The translations under genes were made by a program, and so were the position numbers. A stretch of 64,000 nt of DNA from SXXZ01 sp041177965 (GTDB taxonomy: Bacteria; Verrucomicrobiota; Verrucomicrobiia; Limisphaerales; UBA9464). Shown here piece after piece: positions 1-8,403 of the stretch. A model generated the notes under the pieces. The model ran no database searches. It was not told where the DNA came from and saw nothing but the letters and a program-made list of their open reading frames with translations. The stretch is taken from NCBI GenBank assembly GCA_041177965.1, contig JBEGWF010000102.1:10773-74772 (forward strand). The letters are read 5' to 3'. Position 1 is the first letter of the stretch. Each line of letters opens with the position of its first letter.

Positions 1-1
1 T

Positions 2-1108
2 CGTTTGGTCCTGACGGACATGCTCGATGGCACGGGCAAGGATTCCCCGCTGCGGATGGCCTCGGCGTATGTGGAGCAGCGGCCGCCCAACGACATCAGC
101 CGACTCCTGGCCGCCTCCCATCGGTTCCGTATCGCCACCAACATCGCCGACGCCTTGACCCTCGGTACCGGCAAGCTGGCGGTGGAAGGGGTGCTGTTGA
201 TCGCTGAGCATGGCGACTACCCCCGATCGGCCACCGGCAACACCCGGTATCCGAAGCGTCGTTTCTGGGACGAGACCGTGGCGGTCTTCCGCCAGAGCGG
301 GCGGGTGGTGCCGGTCTTCGTGGACAAGCACCTCGCCGACAACTGGGAGGATGCCCGTCATATCCACGATACGGCCCTCGAGATGGGCATCCCGCTGATG
401 GCCGGTTCTTCGGTGCCGGGTTCGTGGCGATTTCCGGCGGTGGATGTCCCCCGCGGAGAGGCCCTCGACGAGGTGCTGGTCCTCACCTACGGATCCACCG
501 ATCATTACGGATTCCATGCGCTTGAATGTCTCCAGGCCTTGACGGAGCAGCGTCGGGGCGGCGAGACGGGCATCCGATCGGTGCGATCGGTGCAGGGGAA
601 CGACGTCTGGCGGCGGTTGGAGGGCGGTGGAATGCCGAAGGACCTCGCCGAAGCGGCCCTGCGCACCCTGGTCGACCCGGCCCCGGCGCTGCAGGATCTC
701 CCGAAGCGCGTCGAGAAGCCCATCCTCTGGCAGGTCGAGTATGCCGACGGACTGAAGGCCTCGGTGCTCGAATGGAACGGAGCCATCCAGGGATGGGCCG
801 GCGCCTGGCGGACCCGGGGTGCCGATCGTCGGGTTTCGGCCGCTCGCTTCTGGACGCAGGAGGCCCGCCCGGCGGCGCACTTCACGCTGCTGCTCAACGG
901 CATCGAGCGCATGATGCTCTCGGGCAAACCGTCGTGGCGCGCCGAGCGAACCCTGATGACGAGCGGCCTGCTCGATGCGCTGCTGCAGGCCGGGGTGAGG
1001 GGCGACCGCCCCCTGGAGACTCCGTGGCTCAACTGGGGCTACGCCTCGGACTGGCGTTGGCAACAACCTCCCCCGGCTCCCCCGAGCCGTCCCTGGGGCG
1101 AGCAATGA
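2..1108 (+). CDS. PVC-family protein of unknown function, 5'-truncated by the window edge
   Basis: The reading frame is open from the first bases, so the true start lies upstream and about 40 N-terminal residues are probably missing. Visible blocks are a 'LLIAEHGDYP' stretch, 'VPVFVDKHL', 'PLMAGSSVPGSWR' and a conserved 'RRGGETG'. These match from memory a roughly 400-residue family of unknown function common in planctomycetes and verrucomicrobia, often beside Gfo/Idh-type oxidoreductases. No catalytic motif, signal peptide or membrane segment is visible in the part seen. It ends 76 bp before the glycosyltransferase start. Function is unknown; the family assignment rests on recall, not on a search. 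Confidence 0.6.
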   Translation, partial: RLVLTDMLDGTGKDSPLRMASAYVEQRPPNDISRLLAASHRFRIATNIADALTLGTGKLAVEGVLLIAEHGDYPRSATGNTRYPKRRFWDETVAVFRQSGRVVPVFVDKHLADNWEDARHIHDTALEMGIPLMAGSSVPGSWRFPAVDVPRGEALDEVLVLTYGSTDHYGFHALECLQALTEQRRGGETGIRSVRSVQGNDVWRRLEGGGMPKDLAEAALRTLVDPAPALQDLPKRVEKPILWQVEYADGLKASVLEWNGAIQGWAGAWRTRGADRRVSAARFWTQEARPAAHFTLLLNGIERMMLSGKPSWRAERTLMTSGLLDALLQAGVRGDRPLETPWLNWGYASDWRWQQPPPAPPSRPWGEQ

Positions 1109-1184
1109 GTCCCGCGGCAGGTCGGCCTCCGGGTGGCCAGCGGTGCGCCGCTTGGGCTTTGATGGAGGCCCGGGATCCGGTAGC

Positions 1185-2252
1185 GTGAAGGCGTTGAACG
1201 CCCGCAAGCCACGCCTGAGCATCATCGTTCTGAACTACAACGGAGCGCGCTGGTTGGATCGTTGCGTGGATTCGCTCCGCGGACAGACCGTCCTGGGTCA
1301 GTTCGAACTGCTCCTCGCCGACAATCGGTCCACCGACGGATCCGACCTCCAGGCGCGCCGGTTGATGGGCGATTTCCCCGGGGGGCGCTTCATCGACAAC
1401 GGCGGAAACCTCGGGTTCTGCGAGGGCAACAACCGTCCGGCGGAGACGGCGATGGGGGATTGGTTGCTGTTCCTCAACAACGACACCTGGCTGGAGCCCG
1501 ACTGCCTGGAGAAGCTCCTGCAGGGAGCCGAGGCCTCGGGGGCCGAAGCGGCGATGCCCCTCGTGATGAACTATGCCGACGACTCCTTCCAGAGCCTCGG
1601 GATCCGCGGGTTGGATCCGTTCGGTTGGGGAAGCCATTTCGCCTCGCTTCCATCCGTGGAGGGGCCGGTGGAGATCCTCGCCCCGAATGGTTGCGCCCTG
1701 CTCATCCGCGCGGAGGTCTTTCGTGCGCTTGGCGGGTTCGACCCGGTGTTCTTCATGTACGCCGATGAACTCGATCTCGGACTGCGTCTGTGGGTGTCGG
1801 GTGGCCGTGCGGTGGGATTGCCGGGTGCGCGGATGCATCATCGCGGTGCCGCGAACGTGAATCCCGCCGGCGACGGCACCGTGCAGGAGATCCGCACCAG
1901 CATCAGCACACGCTTCCATTCGAATCGCAATTCGCTGCTGGCATTGCTCAAGTCCGGCGGGCCGGGGCTGTCGTGTCTGGCGGTTCTCCAGGTGGTCCTC
2001 ATCCTGGCCGAGGGGATGGTGGCCGGGGCGCTGTCGCGGAGTTGGACGGTCTTCCGTCGGGGTTATCTCGCGGCGCTCGCCGACGCCTGGCGTCTCCGAG
2101 ACCATTGGCGCGCGGAACGCCATCGCATCCGGTCGACCCGCCGTCGGGGAGAGTTCGAGCTCCTCCGACGTTTCCTCACCGTGCGTCCGCAGCGATGGGA
2201 TGAACTCCAACGGATCCGTCGGATGGGCATCCCCAAGATATCCCCCCGCTGA
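1185..2252 (+). CDS. Family 2 glycosyltransferase
   Basis: A 355-residue GT-A fold glycosyltransferase. It has the nucleotide-binding start 'LSIIVLNYNG', the 'NLGFCEGNN' block, and 'FLNNDTWLEP' where the metal-binding DxD-type motif sits. Further on are 'GGFDPVFFMYADELDLGLR' and a basic C-terminal tail with one hydrophobic segment (about residues 255-285) that could anchor it to the membrane. This arrangement is typical of rhamnosyl- or related transferases for surface glycans, which fits the neighbouring rml genes on the other strand. The start chosen is GTG at 1185, which places the Rossmann-like strand about 11 residues in; a GTG at 1143 is an alternative. It converges on rmlA. Confidence 0.85.
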   Translation: MKALNARKPRLSIIVLNYNGARWLDRCVDSLRGQTVLGQFELLLADNRSTDGSDLQARRLMGDFPGGRFIDNGGNLGFCEGNNRPAETAMGDWLLFLNNDTWLEPDCLEKLLQGAEASGAEAAMPLVMNYADDSFQSLGIRGLDPFGWGSHFASLPSVEGPVEILAPNGCALLIRAEVFRALGGFDPVFFMYADELDLGLRLWVSGGRAVGLPGARMHHRGAANVNPAGDGTVQEIRTSISTRFHSNRNSLLALLKSGGPGLSCLAVLQVVLILAEGMVAGALSRSWTVFRRGYLAALADAWRLRDHWRAERHRIRSTRRRGEFELLRRFLTVRPQRWDELQRIRRMGIPKISPR

Positions 2253-2348
2253 TCGTCCGAAGGACTCCGATTTGCCTGGAACCCCGCGGCGAGGCGCGGT
2301 CTCGGTCGGCTTCACGGTAGGGTCGCCTGGCGGGTGTCCCGGCGCCTG

Positions 2349-3230
2349 TCAGTGCTCCGTCAGGAACTTCTTGAGGTACGCGCCGTAGCTCGATTTGCCG
2401 AGTCGTGCGATCGAGGCCTCGAGGCTCGTGCGGTCGAGCCAGCCCTGCCGGAAAGCGATCTCCTCGAGGCACGCGATCTTCAGGCCCTGCCGGTTCTCGA
2501 TGACCGACACGAACTGCCCGGCCTCGAGCAGGGAATCGTGCGTGCCGGTGTCGAGCCAGGCGGTGCCCCGGCCCAGGAGTTCGACGTGGAGGTCTCCGCG
2601 CTCGAGATACAGTCGATTGAGGTCGGTGATCTCGAGTTCGCCGCGCCCGGAGGGTTTCAGGCTTCGCGACAGCCGAACGACATCCGCGTCGTAGAAATAG
2701 ATGCCGGGAATGGCGTAGTTGGATTTGGGAACCGCGGGCTTCTCCTCGAGGGAGACCACCCTGCCGTCCCCGTCGAATTCAACCACGCCGTAGCTCCTGG
2801 GATCGGCGACGTGGTAACCGAACACCGTGGCCCCGGTGCCGCGTTGGCTGGCGTGTTCCAGGGATCGGGCGAGTCCGTGCCCGTAGAAGAGGTTGTCGCC
2901 CAGCACCAGGGTGGCGGGTTCGTCCTTCAGGAAACCGGCGTCGTCCGCGATGTGGAACGCCTGGGCGAGGCCGTCGGGACTGGGTTGCTCCGCATAGGTC
3001 AGCGACACACCGAAGTGGGAGCCGTCGCCCAGCAGACGGCGGAACAGCGGCAGATCGGTCGGCGTGGAGATGATCAGGATGTCCCGGATGCCGGCGAGCA
3101 TGAGGACCGACAGCGGATAGTAGACCATCGGCTTGTCATACACCGGCATCAGCTGCTTCGAGACGGCGATGGTCAGCGGGAAGAGGCGGGTGCCGGAGCC
3201 ACCGGCGAGGACGATGCCTTTGCGTTTCAT
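2349..3230 (-). CDS. rmlA: Glucose-1-phosphate thymidylyltransferase (RmlA)
   Basis: A 293-residue nucleotidyltransferase that makes dTDP-glucose from dTTP and glucose-1-phosphate, the first step towards dTDP-L-rhamnose. The N-terminal signature 'GIVLAGGSGTRLFPLT' is followed by 'SKQLMPVYDKPM', 'LGDNLFYGHGL' and 'EEKPAVPKSNYAIPGIYFYD', all classic for RmlA, and the length is normal. The start is the ATG whose product begins MKRKGIVLAGG; the open frame extends further upstream but only as out-of-context sequence overlapping rmlB. It is the last gene of the leftward run reductase-rmlB-rmlA, 44 bp after rmlB. Confidence 0.95.
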   Translation of the reverse strand: MKRKGIVLAGGSGTRLFPLTIAVSKQLMPVYDKPMVYYPLSVLMLAGIRDILIISTPTDLPLFRRLLGDGSHFGVSLTYAEQPSPDGLAQAFHIADDAGFLKDEPATLVLGDNLFYGHGLARSLEHASQRGTGATVFGYHVADPRSYGVVEFDGDGRVVSLEEKPAVPKSNYAIPGIYFYDADVVRLSRSLKPSGRGELEITDLNRLYLERGDLHVELLGRGTAWLDTGTHDSLLEAGQFVSVIENRQGLKIACLEEIAFRQGWLDRTSLEASIARLGKSSYGAYLKKFLTEH

Positions 3231-3274
3231 GGTCGTGTCGTTGCAGGGAGGGGTGGAAGGACGATGGGAAAGGC

Positions 3275-4342
3275 TCAGGCGCCGGTTCCGAGGCGCTCGC
3301 GGGCGTATCTCCGGGCGGTGATCTCGGCGGCCCAATCCCGATGGGCGAGGTACCAGTCGACGGTCTTCTCGATGCCGGTGTCGAAATTCTCCTTCGGCGA
3401 CCAGCCGAGTTCGCGCCGGATCTTGGTGCTGTCGATCGCATAGCGGCGGTCGTGGCCGGGTCGATCCGCGACATGGGTGATCTGCAAGGCGTAGGAAAGA
3501 CCGTCGGCCCGCGGCGACTTCCGGTCGAGCAGGGAGCAGATGCGCGTCACGATCTCGATGTTGGCGCGCTCGTTGAGCCCGCCGACGTTGTAGGTCTCTC
3601 CCTCGCGGCCATGGTTCAGCGCCAGCCAGATGGCCGTGGCGTGGTCTTCGACATAGAGCCAATCCCGGATCTGTCGGCCGTCGCCGTACACCGGCAGCGG
3701 CTTCCCCTCGAGGGCATTGAGGATCATCAGGGGGATGAGCTTCTCCGGGAAGTGGTACGGCCCGTAGTTGTTGGAGCAGTTGGTGGTGATGGTCGGGAAT
3801 CCATAGGTGTGTTGGAACGCCCGAACGAGATGGTCGCTGGCCGCTTTCGAGGCCGCATAGGGGGAATTGGGTTCGTAGGGGCGCTCCTCGTTCCACGGCT
3901 CGTCGGTGGCGCCCAGGGTGCCGTACACCTCGTCGGTGGAGACGTGGAGGAAGCGGAACGCGCCCTTCCGCGCTCCGGGAAGCCCGGACCAGTGCTGCTT
4001 CGCGCAGTTCAGCAGGCGGAGCGTTCCGATGACGTTGGTCTGGAAGAACGGCTCGGGCGAATCGATGGATCGGTCGACATGCGACTCGGCGGCGAAGTGG
4101 ATGACCGCGTCGATCTGGTGTTCGCCGAGCAGCTGGGCGACCAGGGCGGTGTCGCCGATGTCGCCATGGACGAAGACGTAGCGGGGGTCGTGGGCGACGT
4201 CGGCCATGTTCGCGGGATTTCCCGCGTAGGTGAGGGCGTCGAGGTTCACGATCCGGGTCAGGGGCGAGCCCTTCTCGAGCAGCCGCTGCCGGATGAAATT
4301 GGAACCGATGAAGCCGGCACCGCCGGTGACGAGGAGTTTCAT
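3275..4342 (-). CDS. rmlB: dTDP-glucose 4,6-dehydratase (RmlB)
   Basis: A 355-residue extended SDR that converts dTDP-glucose to dTDP-4-keto-6-deoxyglucose. It has the NAD-binding 'TGGAGFIGSNF' at the N-terminus, 'HFAAESHVDRSI', 'STDEVYG', the catalytic YxxxK in 'PYAASKAASD', and the family block 'TNCSNNYGPYHFPEKLIP'. Length and order match the family. It sits between rmlA and a UER1/RmlD-like reductase on the same strand with short gaps, so the three are probably co-transcribed from near 5.3 kb. No rmlC is present in the cluster. Confidence 0.95.
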   Translation of the reverse strand: MKLLVTGGAGFIGSNFIRQRLLEKGSPLTRIVNLDALTYAGNPANMADVAHDPRYVFVHGDIGDTALVAQLLGEHQIDAVIHFAAESHVDRSIDSPEPFFQTNVIGTLRLLNCAKQHWSGLPGARKGAFRFLHVSTDEVYGTLGATDEPWNEERPYEPNSPYAASKAASDHLVRAFQHTYGFPTITTNCSNNYGPYHFPEKLIPLMILNALEGKPLPVYGDGRQIRDWLYVEDHATAIWLALNHGREGETYNVGGLNERANIEIVTRICSLLDRKSPRADGLSYALQITHVADRPGHDRRYAIDSTKIRRELGWSPKENFDTGIEKTVDWYLAHRDWAAEITARRYARERLGTGA

Positions 4343-4399
4343 GAGCGGGGAGCGCTGGGGGTGACTGGGTTGGAGAGGATCACGGGGCGTCTGGGAAGG

Positions 4400-5275
4400 T
4401 CATCCCTGGGAGCGTTGCCAGCGACGGAGATCGCGTGCGATCGCCTCGTGCACCTCGGTCATCCGGATGCCGACCGAGGCCAGCTTGGCGGAACTCAACA
4501 CGCAGTTCGACCGCGGTGTCTTGGCCGCGATCTCCATGAACTCCGACTCGTCCTTGAAGAAATGGTAGTCCTTCTTCTGGACGCCGCTGGCGAGGATGTG
4601 CTCCACGACCTGCCGTGTGGTCACCCGTCCGGGATTGGTGACGTTGTATTTTCCGAAGGGGACGCGTCTCTCCCAGCAGGCCAGCGTGGCCGAGGCGAAC
4701 TCCTGGAGCTGCGAGATGGAGTTGGTGGCCTCGAGCAGTCGCTGGTACCGCATGAGCTTGCTGAGGTAGTTCCGGGAGCCATCCCGATGATCGAACGGGA
4801 TGCGGAGGCGCCAGATGTAGACCTCGGGCGCGTCGGCGAGCACCTCCTCGCCGAGGGCCTTGGTTCCGCTGTAGAAGGAGCAGTTGTCCTGGCGGAAGGT
4901 GAAATTCGGAGCGTCCTCCTCGGTGAAACCGGATCCGTCGGCACGGCTTCCGGTGTAGATGCAGCCGGAGGACACGTGGCCCCAAGGGACACCGGCGGCG
5001 GCGCAGGCCTCGGCGATGCGGCCCGGAAGCACGGCGTTGCCGTCGAGGCAATCGGCCTTGTGGAGCTCGCAGGCGTCGACGTTGGGCTTGCCGGTGTAGC
5101 CGGCGGCATTGATGAGGAAGGCCGGTTTGTCGGCTCGCAGCGCGGCCAGGAGCGTCGCCGGATCGGCATAATTCACCTCGGCCCGCGCGAGGCTGCGAAA
5201 CGCGATGCCCTTCTGTTCCAGAAGCTCCTGGTAGGCCCGGCCCACGTAACCGGAGCCGCCGAGTAGGTAGATCAT
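4400..5275 (-). CDS. dTDP-4-keto-6-deoxyglucose reductase, resembling plant UER1/NRS-ER
   Basis: A 291-residue SDR-fold protein with an N-terminal 'YLLGGSGYVG' nucleotide-binding loop, 'INAAGYTGKPNVD', 'EEDAPNFT', a catalytic 'YSGTKALGE' and a late 'TPRSN' block. These blocks match the plant bifunctional 3,5-epimerase/4-reductase (UER1/NRS-ER, also the C-terminal half of RHM) more closely than classical bacterial RmlD. With rmlA and rmlB downstream and no rmlC, it plausibly performs both epimerisation and reduction to dTDP-L-rhamnose. The start used is the ATG at 5275, which begins MIYLLGG; an ATG at 5320 would add 15 residues. The bifunctional role is inferred; reductase-family membership is firm. 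Confidence 0.8.
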   Translation of the reverse strand: MIYLLGGSGYVGRAYQELLEQKGIAFRSLARAEVNYADPATLLAALRADKPAFLINAAGYTGKPNVDACELHKADCLDGNAVLPGRIAEACAAAGVPWGHVSSGCIYTGSRADGSGFTEEDAPNFTFRQDNCSFYSGTKALGEEVLADAPEVYIWRLRIPFDHRDGSRNYLSKLMRYQRLLEATNSISQLQEFASATLACWERRVPFGKYNVTNPGRVTTRQVVEHILASGVQKKDYHFFKDESEFMEIAAKTPRSNCVLSSAKLASVGIRMTEVHEAIARDLRRWQRSQG

Positions 5276-5484
5276 GTTGAGATGCGGCCAAAAGGGATTC
5301 TTTTGGCGGACCGGGAACAAGGCTTTTTGTGGGTAGGGGAGATGGAGGCCGGTGCTCCGGTTGCCGGATCATGTCGTGCCTGACGCCTTTTCGGACGGGT
5401 TTGAAGCCCAGATTTGATCGGCCCTCGCGTCTGCGGACATCGCCGGCCCCGCAGATGCCTCCGGCCGGGGAGGGGGCCTGGAAA

Positions 5485-5516
5485 CGAAAAAACCGCGATT
5501 TCTCGCGGTTTTTTTA
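5485..5516. terminator. Bidirectional intrinsic terminator beside tRNA-Leu
   Basis: An 8-bp perfect stem (AACCGCGA / TCGCGGTT) with a short loop is flanked by an A-run on the left and a T-run on the right. It can therefore terminate transcripts from both strands. It lies directly 3' of the leftward tRNA-Leu gene. Confidence 0.85.
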
Positions 5517-5519
5517 AAG

Positions 5520-5605
5520 TGGTGCCGGCGGAGGGACTCGAACCCCCACGCCCTTCCGGGCAACAGATTTTGAGTCTATCGCGTCTGCCATTTCGCCACG
5601 CCGGC
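5520..5605 (-). tRNA. tRNA-Leu (anticodon CAA)
   Basis: The minus strand folds as an 86-nt class II tRNA with an encoded CCA end. The acceptor stem is GCCGGCG/CGCCGGC, the D-loop contains 'AAATGGCAGACGC', and the anticodon loop 'ACTCAAAATC' carries CAA. There is a long variable arm and a T-arm with 'GGTTCGAGTCC'. The layout closely matches E. coli tRNA-Leu(CAA). The terminator follows immediately downstream. Confidence 0.95.
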
Positions 5606-5703
5606 ATGGTCGTGCGACCGAGAGGAGACCGTAGGACCCGGGTCCCCGCATTGGCAATTCAAACCTTTCGGGGCGATTGCCGCGCGGGAGGGTCTCCGGT
5701 TCA

Positions 5704-6645
5704 ATGGGGGGGATGGATGCCGAGAAGACGACAATGGGTCCGGCACCGGTGCCCGCCGGCCTCCGTGCGCGCGCCCCGGTGTCCGCGTGGTTGCCGTTGG
5801 CGGTGTTCGTGGGTTGGTGGATCTACAGCCTGCAGTTCCTCTGGCACGATCAGGAGGAGCATCGCTTCGGCTACCTGGTGGTGGTGCTGGTGGCGTTCCT
5901 GATGTGGGAGCGATGGGAGACACGCCCCAAGGACGATGTCCCCGCTCCCGTGTGGAAGACCACGGCCTGGATGCTGGCAGGGTTTCCGCTGGTCCTCATG
6001 GCCGAGTTGTACCGCCACGCCCTGGCACGGACGCCCGCCTCGGCCACCGCCCTGAGCCTGGGCACCGTGTGCTTCATCCATTCCACGGTTCTCCAGCAGT
6101 GGGGTCCGCGGACGCTGCGGCATTTCCGTTTCCCCATCCTGTTCGCCCTGGTCGCCGTGCCCCTTCCGGGCATCCTCTGGAACCCGGTCACGATGGGCCT
6201 GAAGGCTCTGGTCACCGCCATCAACGTGGAATTGCTCGGCCTGTGGGGCATTCCCGCCGAGCGGCAGGGAAGCGTGATCCAGTTGCCGAATTGCCGCGTG
6301 GGTGTCGACGAGGCCTGCAGCGGCATCCGGAGTCTCCAGTCGTCGCTCATGATGGCGCTGTTCCTCGGCGATCAGGCGCTCCGGCGGCCGGTGCTGCGCG
6401 CATTGCTCGTGGCCGGGGCGGTGGGTTGGGCGGTCATCGGGAACATCGGGCGCTCGTGGTACCTATCGCTGACCGCGCATCGCCATGGCACCGGGGCCCT
6501 CGAGGCGATCCATGACACCGCCGGTTGGAGCGTGCTGGCGGTCACCCTCGTGGGTTCGGCGGCGATGGTCTGGATCCTGGCCCGATGGGAATCGGCGGGG
6601 TTGCGGGCGGGAGCCCGACGACGGAAAGTCGCGCCGAATCCATGA
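5704..6645 (+). CDS. Exosortase/archaeosortase family protein
   Basis: A 313-residue polytopic inner-membrane cysteine transpeptidase with about eight hydrophobic segments. The family catalytic triad is visible: Cys205 in 'DEACSGIRSL', Arg250 in 'GNIGRSWYL' and His270 in 'IHDTAGW'. Exosortases cleave PEP-CTERM-like C-terminal sorting signals on exported proteins, usually in species that make extracellular polysaccharide. The ATG at 5704 is chosen because a GGGAGG lies about 12 bp before it; a TTG at 5677 and an ATG at 5713 are alternatives. Its stop overlaps the next gene's start (ATGA). No obvious sorting-signal protein is encoded in this window. Confidence 0.92.
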   Translation: MGGMDAEKTTMGPAPVPAGLRARAPVSAWLPLAVFVGWWIYSLQFLWHDQEEHRFGYLVVVLVAFLMWERWETRPKDDVPAPVWKTTAWMLAGFPLVLMAELYRHALARTPASATALSLGTVCFIHSTVLQQWGPRTLRHFRFPILFALVAVPLPGILWNPVTMGLKALVTAINVELLGLWGIPAERQGSVIQLPNCRVGVDEACSGIRSLQSSLMMALFLGDQALRRPVLRALLVAGAVGWAVIGNIGRSWYLSLTAHRHGTGALEAIHDTAGWSVLAVTLVGSAAMVWILARWESAGLRAGARRRKVAPNP

Positions 6646-7379
6646 GGGCAGTTCTGATCACGGGGGCTTCGGGCGGCATCGGCCGCGCGCTGTGCTCCGC
6701 CTTCCTTTCGGCCGGTTGGCGCGTCGTGGCGACGGATGCGCCCGGGCGGACGCCTCCGGAGGGCACATCTCCCGTGCCGTGTTGCCTTGCCGATTACGCG
6801 GTCGACGCCGGAGTGCGCGACGGCTTCCGGGACCGGGTGCTGCAGGCGCTGGACGGGTCGCCGTTGGCGGCGTTGGTCAACAATGCTGCCGTGCAGCACT
6901 GCGGTACCACCGAGGCCGTGATCCCATCGGAGTGGCAGGCGACCTTGACGGTGAACGTGACCGCGCCGTTCCTGCTGGTGCAGAGCTTCCTGGGTCCGCT
7001 GGAGGCGGCCCGGGGTTCCGTGGTGCAGATCACCAGCATCCACGCCACACAGACCAAGCCGGGATTCGTCGCCTATGCCACGAGCAAGGCGGCGCTGGCC
7101 GGATTGACCCGCGCCCTGGCGGTCGATCTGGGCGGGCGGGTGCGGGTGAACGCCATCGCACCGGCGGCGATCTCGACACCGATGCTCGAGGCGGGGTTCG
7201 AAGGCCGGCCGGAGTCGCGGGCCGAGTTGGATCGCTTCCATCCGGCGGGCCGCATCGGTCGTCCTGAAGAGGTGGCCCGGGCGGCCGTTTGGTTGGCATC
7301 GGAGGATTCCGGTTTCCTGACCGGGGCGACTCTGGCGGTGGATGGGGCGCTGGGTGTGCGATTGCACGACCCGGTGTGA
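6642..7379 (+). CDS. Short-chain dehydrogenase/reductase (SDR)
   Basis: A 245-residue classical SDR oxidoreductase. It has the NAD(P)-binding 'TGASGGIGRAL', 'NNAAVQHCG', a catalytic Ser in 'ITSIHATQ', the Tyr/Lys pair in 'YATSKAAL', and the C-terminal 'LTGATLAVDGALGV'. The substrate cannot be read from sequence. The start ATG at 6642 overlaps the exosortase stop in an ATGA, which points to translational coupling. Together with the downstream isomerase-like and RmlD-like genes it may act on sugars, but that is inference. Confidence 0.9.
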   Translation: MRAVLITGASGGIGRALCSAFLSAGWRVVATDAPGRTPPEGTSPVPCCLADYAVDAGVRDGFRDRVLQALDGSPLAALVNNAAVQHCGTTEAVIPSEWQATLTVNVTAPFLLVQSFLGPLEAARGSVVQITSIHATQTKPGFVAYATSKAALAGLTRALAVDLGGRVRVNAIAPAAISTPMLEAGFEGRPESRAELDRFHPAGRIGRPEEVARAAVWLASEDSGFLTGATLAVDGALGVRLHDPV

Positions 7380-7482
7380 GGGTGGCCCGGATGCTTGTCC
7401 GGGCGGGCGAATCCCCGGTTTCCGCGGTCCGGGAGCGTTTTCATGGTTTCCGCCGATGCCCGACCGGCGTTGAATACCGCGC

Positions 7483-8403
7483 ATGACTTCCGAGGGGATG
7501 GATCGACGCGGCTTCGTGGGCGGAGCCGTGGGGGCGGTGGGAACGCTCGGTGCCGGTCTGGCATCGGTGACCGGCGCGACCGACACGGCCCGGGCCGAGG
7601 CATCGGCTCCGGCGAAGCTCCAGGGACGGATCCAGCAGAGCCTCTGCTCGTGGAATTTCGCCCCGTTGACCCCCGAGGAACTGGCCCGAGAGGCGGTCCT
7701 GCTCGGCCTCAAGGCCCTGGAATTGGTGGGGCCCGAGCACTTCCCGATGCTGGGCCGATACGGGCTGACCAGTGCGATCTTCGGCCGGCATGGGTTCAGC
7801 AAGGGCTTCGCCCATCGCGAAGAGCACGCCGAGTGCACGGCCGCCTGCCTGAAGGCCATCGACGAGGCCTCGGCTTTCGGGTCGCCCAACATCATCACCT
7901 TCTCGGGCTTCGCGCGCGGCATCCGTCGCGAGGACGGGGTCCGCAACATGATCGAGGGGCTCAAGGGTCTGGCCGCCCACGCCGAGAAGCGCGGGGTGAC
8001 GGTGTGCCTGGAGATGCTGAACTCGAGGGTCGACGTGCCCATGAAGGGGCATCCGGACTACTTCTGCGACGACATCGACCTGAGCGTCGACATCGTGAAG
8101 GCGGTGTCCTCGGAGCGGGTGAAGGTCCTCTTCGACATCTACCATGTGCAGATCATGCATGGCGATGTGATCCGACGGATCCGTAAGCACGCCGCGTGGA
8201 TCGGCCATGTGCACACCGCGGGCAACCCCGGTCGATGCGACCTGGATGCGACCGACCAGGAGCTGAATTACCCGGCCATCATGAAGGCGCTGCTGGAGGT
8301 GGGCTACCGGGGGTTCGTCGGCCAGGAGTTCATCCCGCGGGCGGCCGACAAGGCGGGCAATCTCCAGGCGATCCGGTCGGCCGTGAGGTTGTGCGATGTC
8401 TGA
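7483..8403 (+). CDS. Sugar phosphate isomerase/epimerase-like TIM barrel (hydroxypyruvate isomerase-like)
   Basis: A 306-residue protein. The N-terminus has a twin-arginine-like 'DRRGFVGGAVGAVG' followed by an Ala-rich stretch, so it may be exported by Tat. The rest is an AP-endonuclease-2-type TIM barrel with 'CLEMLNSR', 'FDIYHVQIMHGD', 'HVHTAGNPGR' and 'GYRGFVGQEF', whose Glu/Asp/His residues form the divalent-metal site. These blocks resemble hydroxypyruvate isomerase. The exact substrate is unknown. It starts at the ATG at 7483 (another ATG at 7498 precedes the RR motif), about 100 bp after the SDR, and overlaps the next gene by 8 bp. Confidence 0.85.
   Translation: MTSEGMDRRGFVGGAVGAVGTLGAGLASVTGATDTARAEASAPAKLQGRIQQSLCSWNFAPLTPEELAREAVLLGLKALELVGPEHFPMLGRYGLTSAIFGRHGFSKGFAHREEHAECTAACLKAIDEASAFGSPNIITFSGFARGIRREDGVRNMIEGLKGLAAHAEKRGVTVCLEMLNSRVDVPMKGHPDYFCDDIDLSVDIVKAVSSERVKVLFDIYHVQIMHGDVIRRIRKHAAWIGHVHTAGNPGRCDLDATDQELNYPAIMKALLEVGYRGFVGQEFIPRAADKAGNLQAIRSAVRLCDV

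Noticed and set aside
3341..5266. 641-codon plus-strand frame over rmlB and the reductase
   Set aside because: Composition is Gly/Val/Glu-rich with no motifs; the minus-strand genes are unmistakable.
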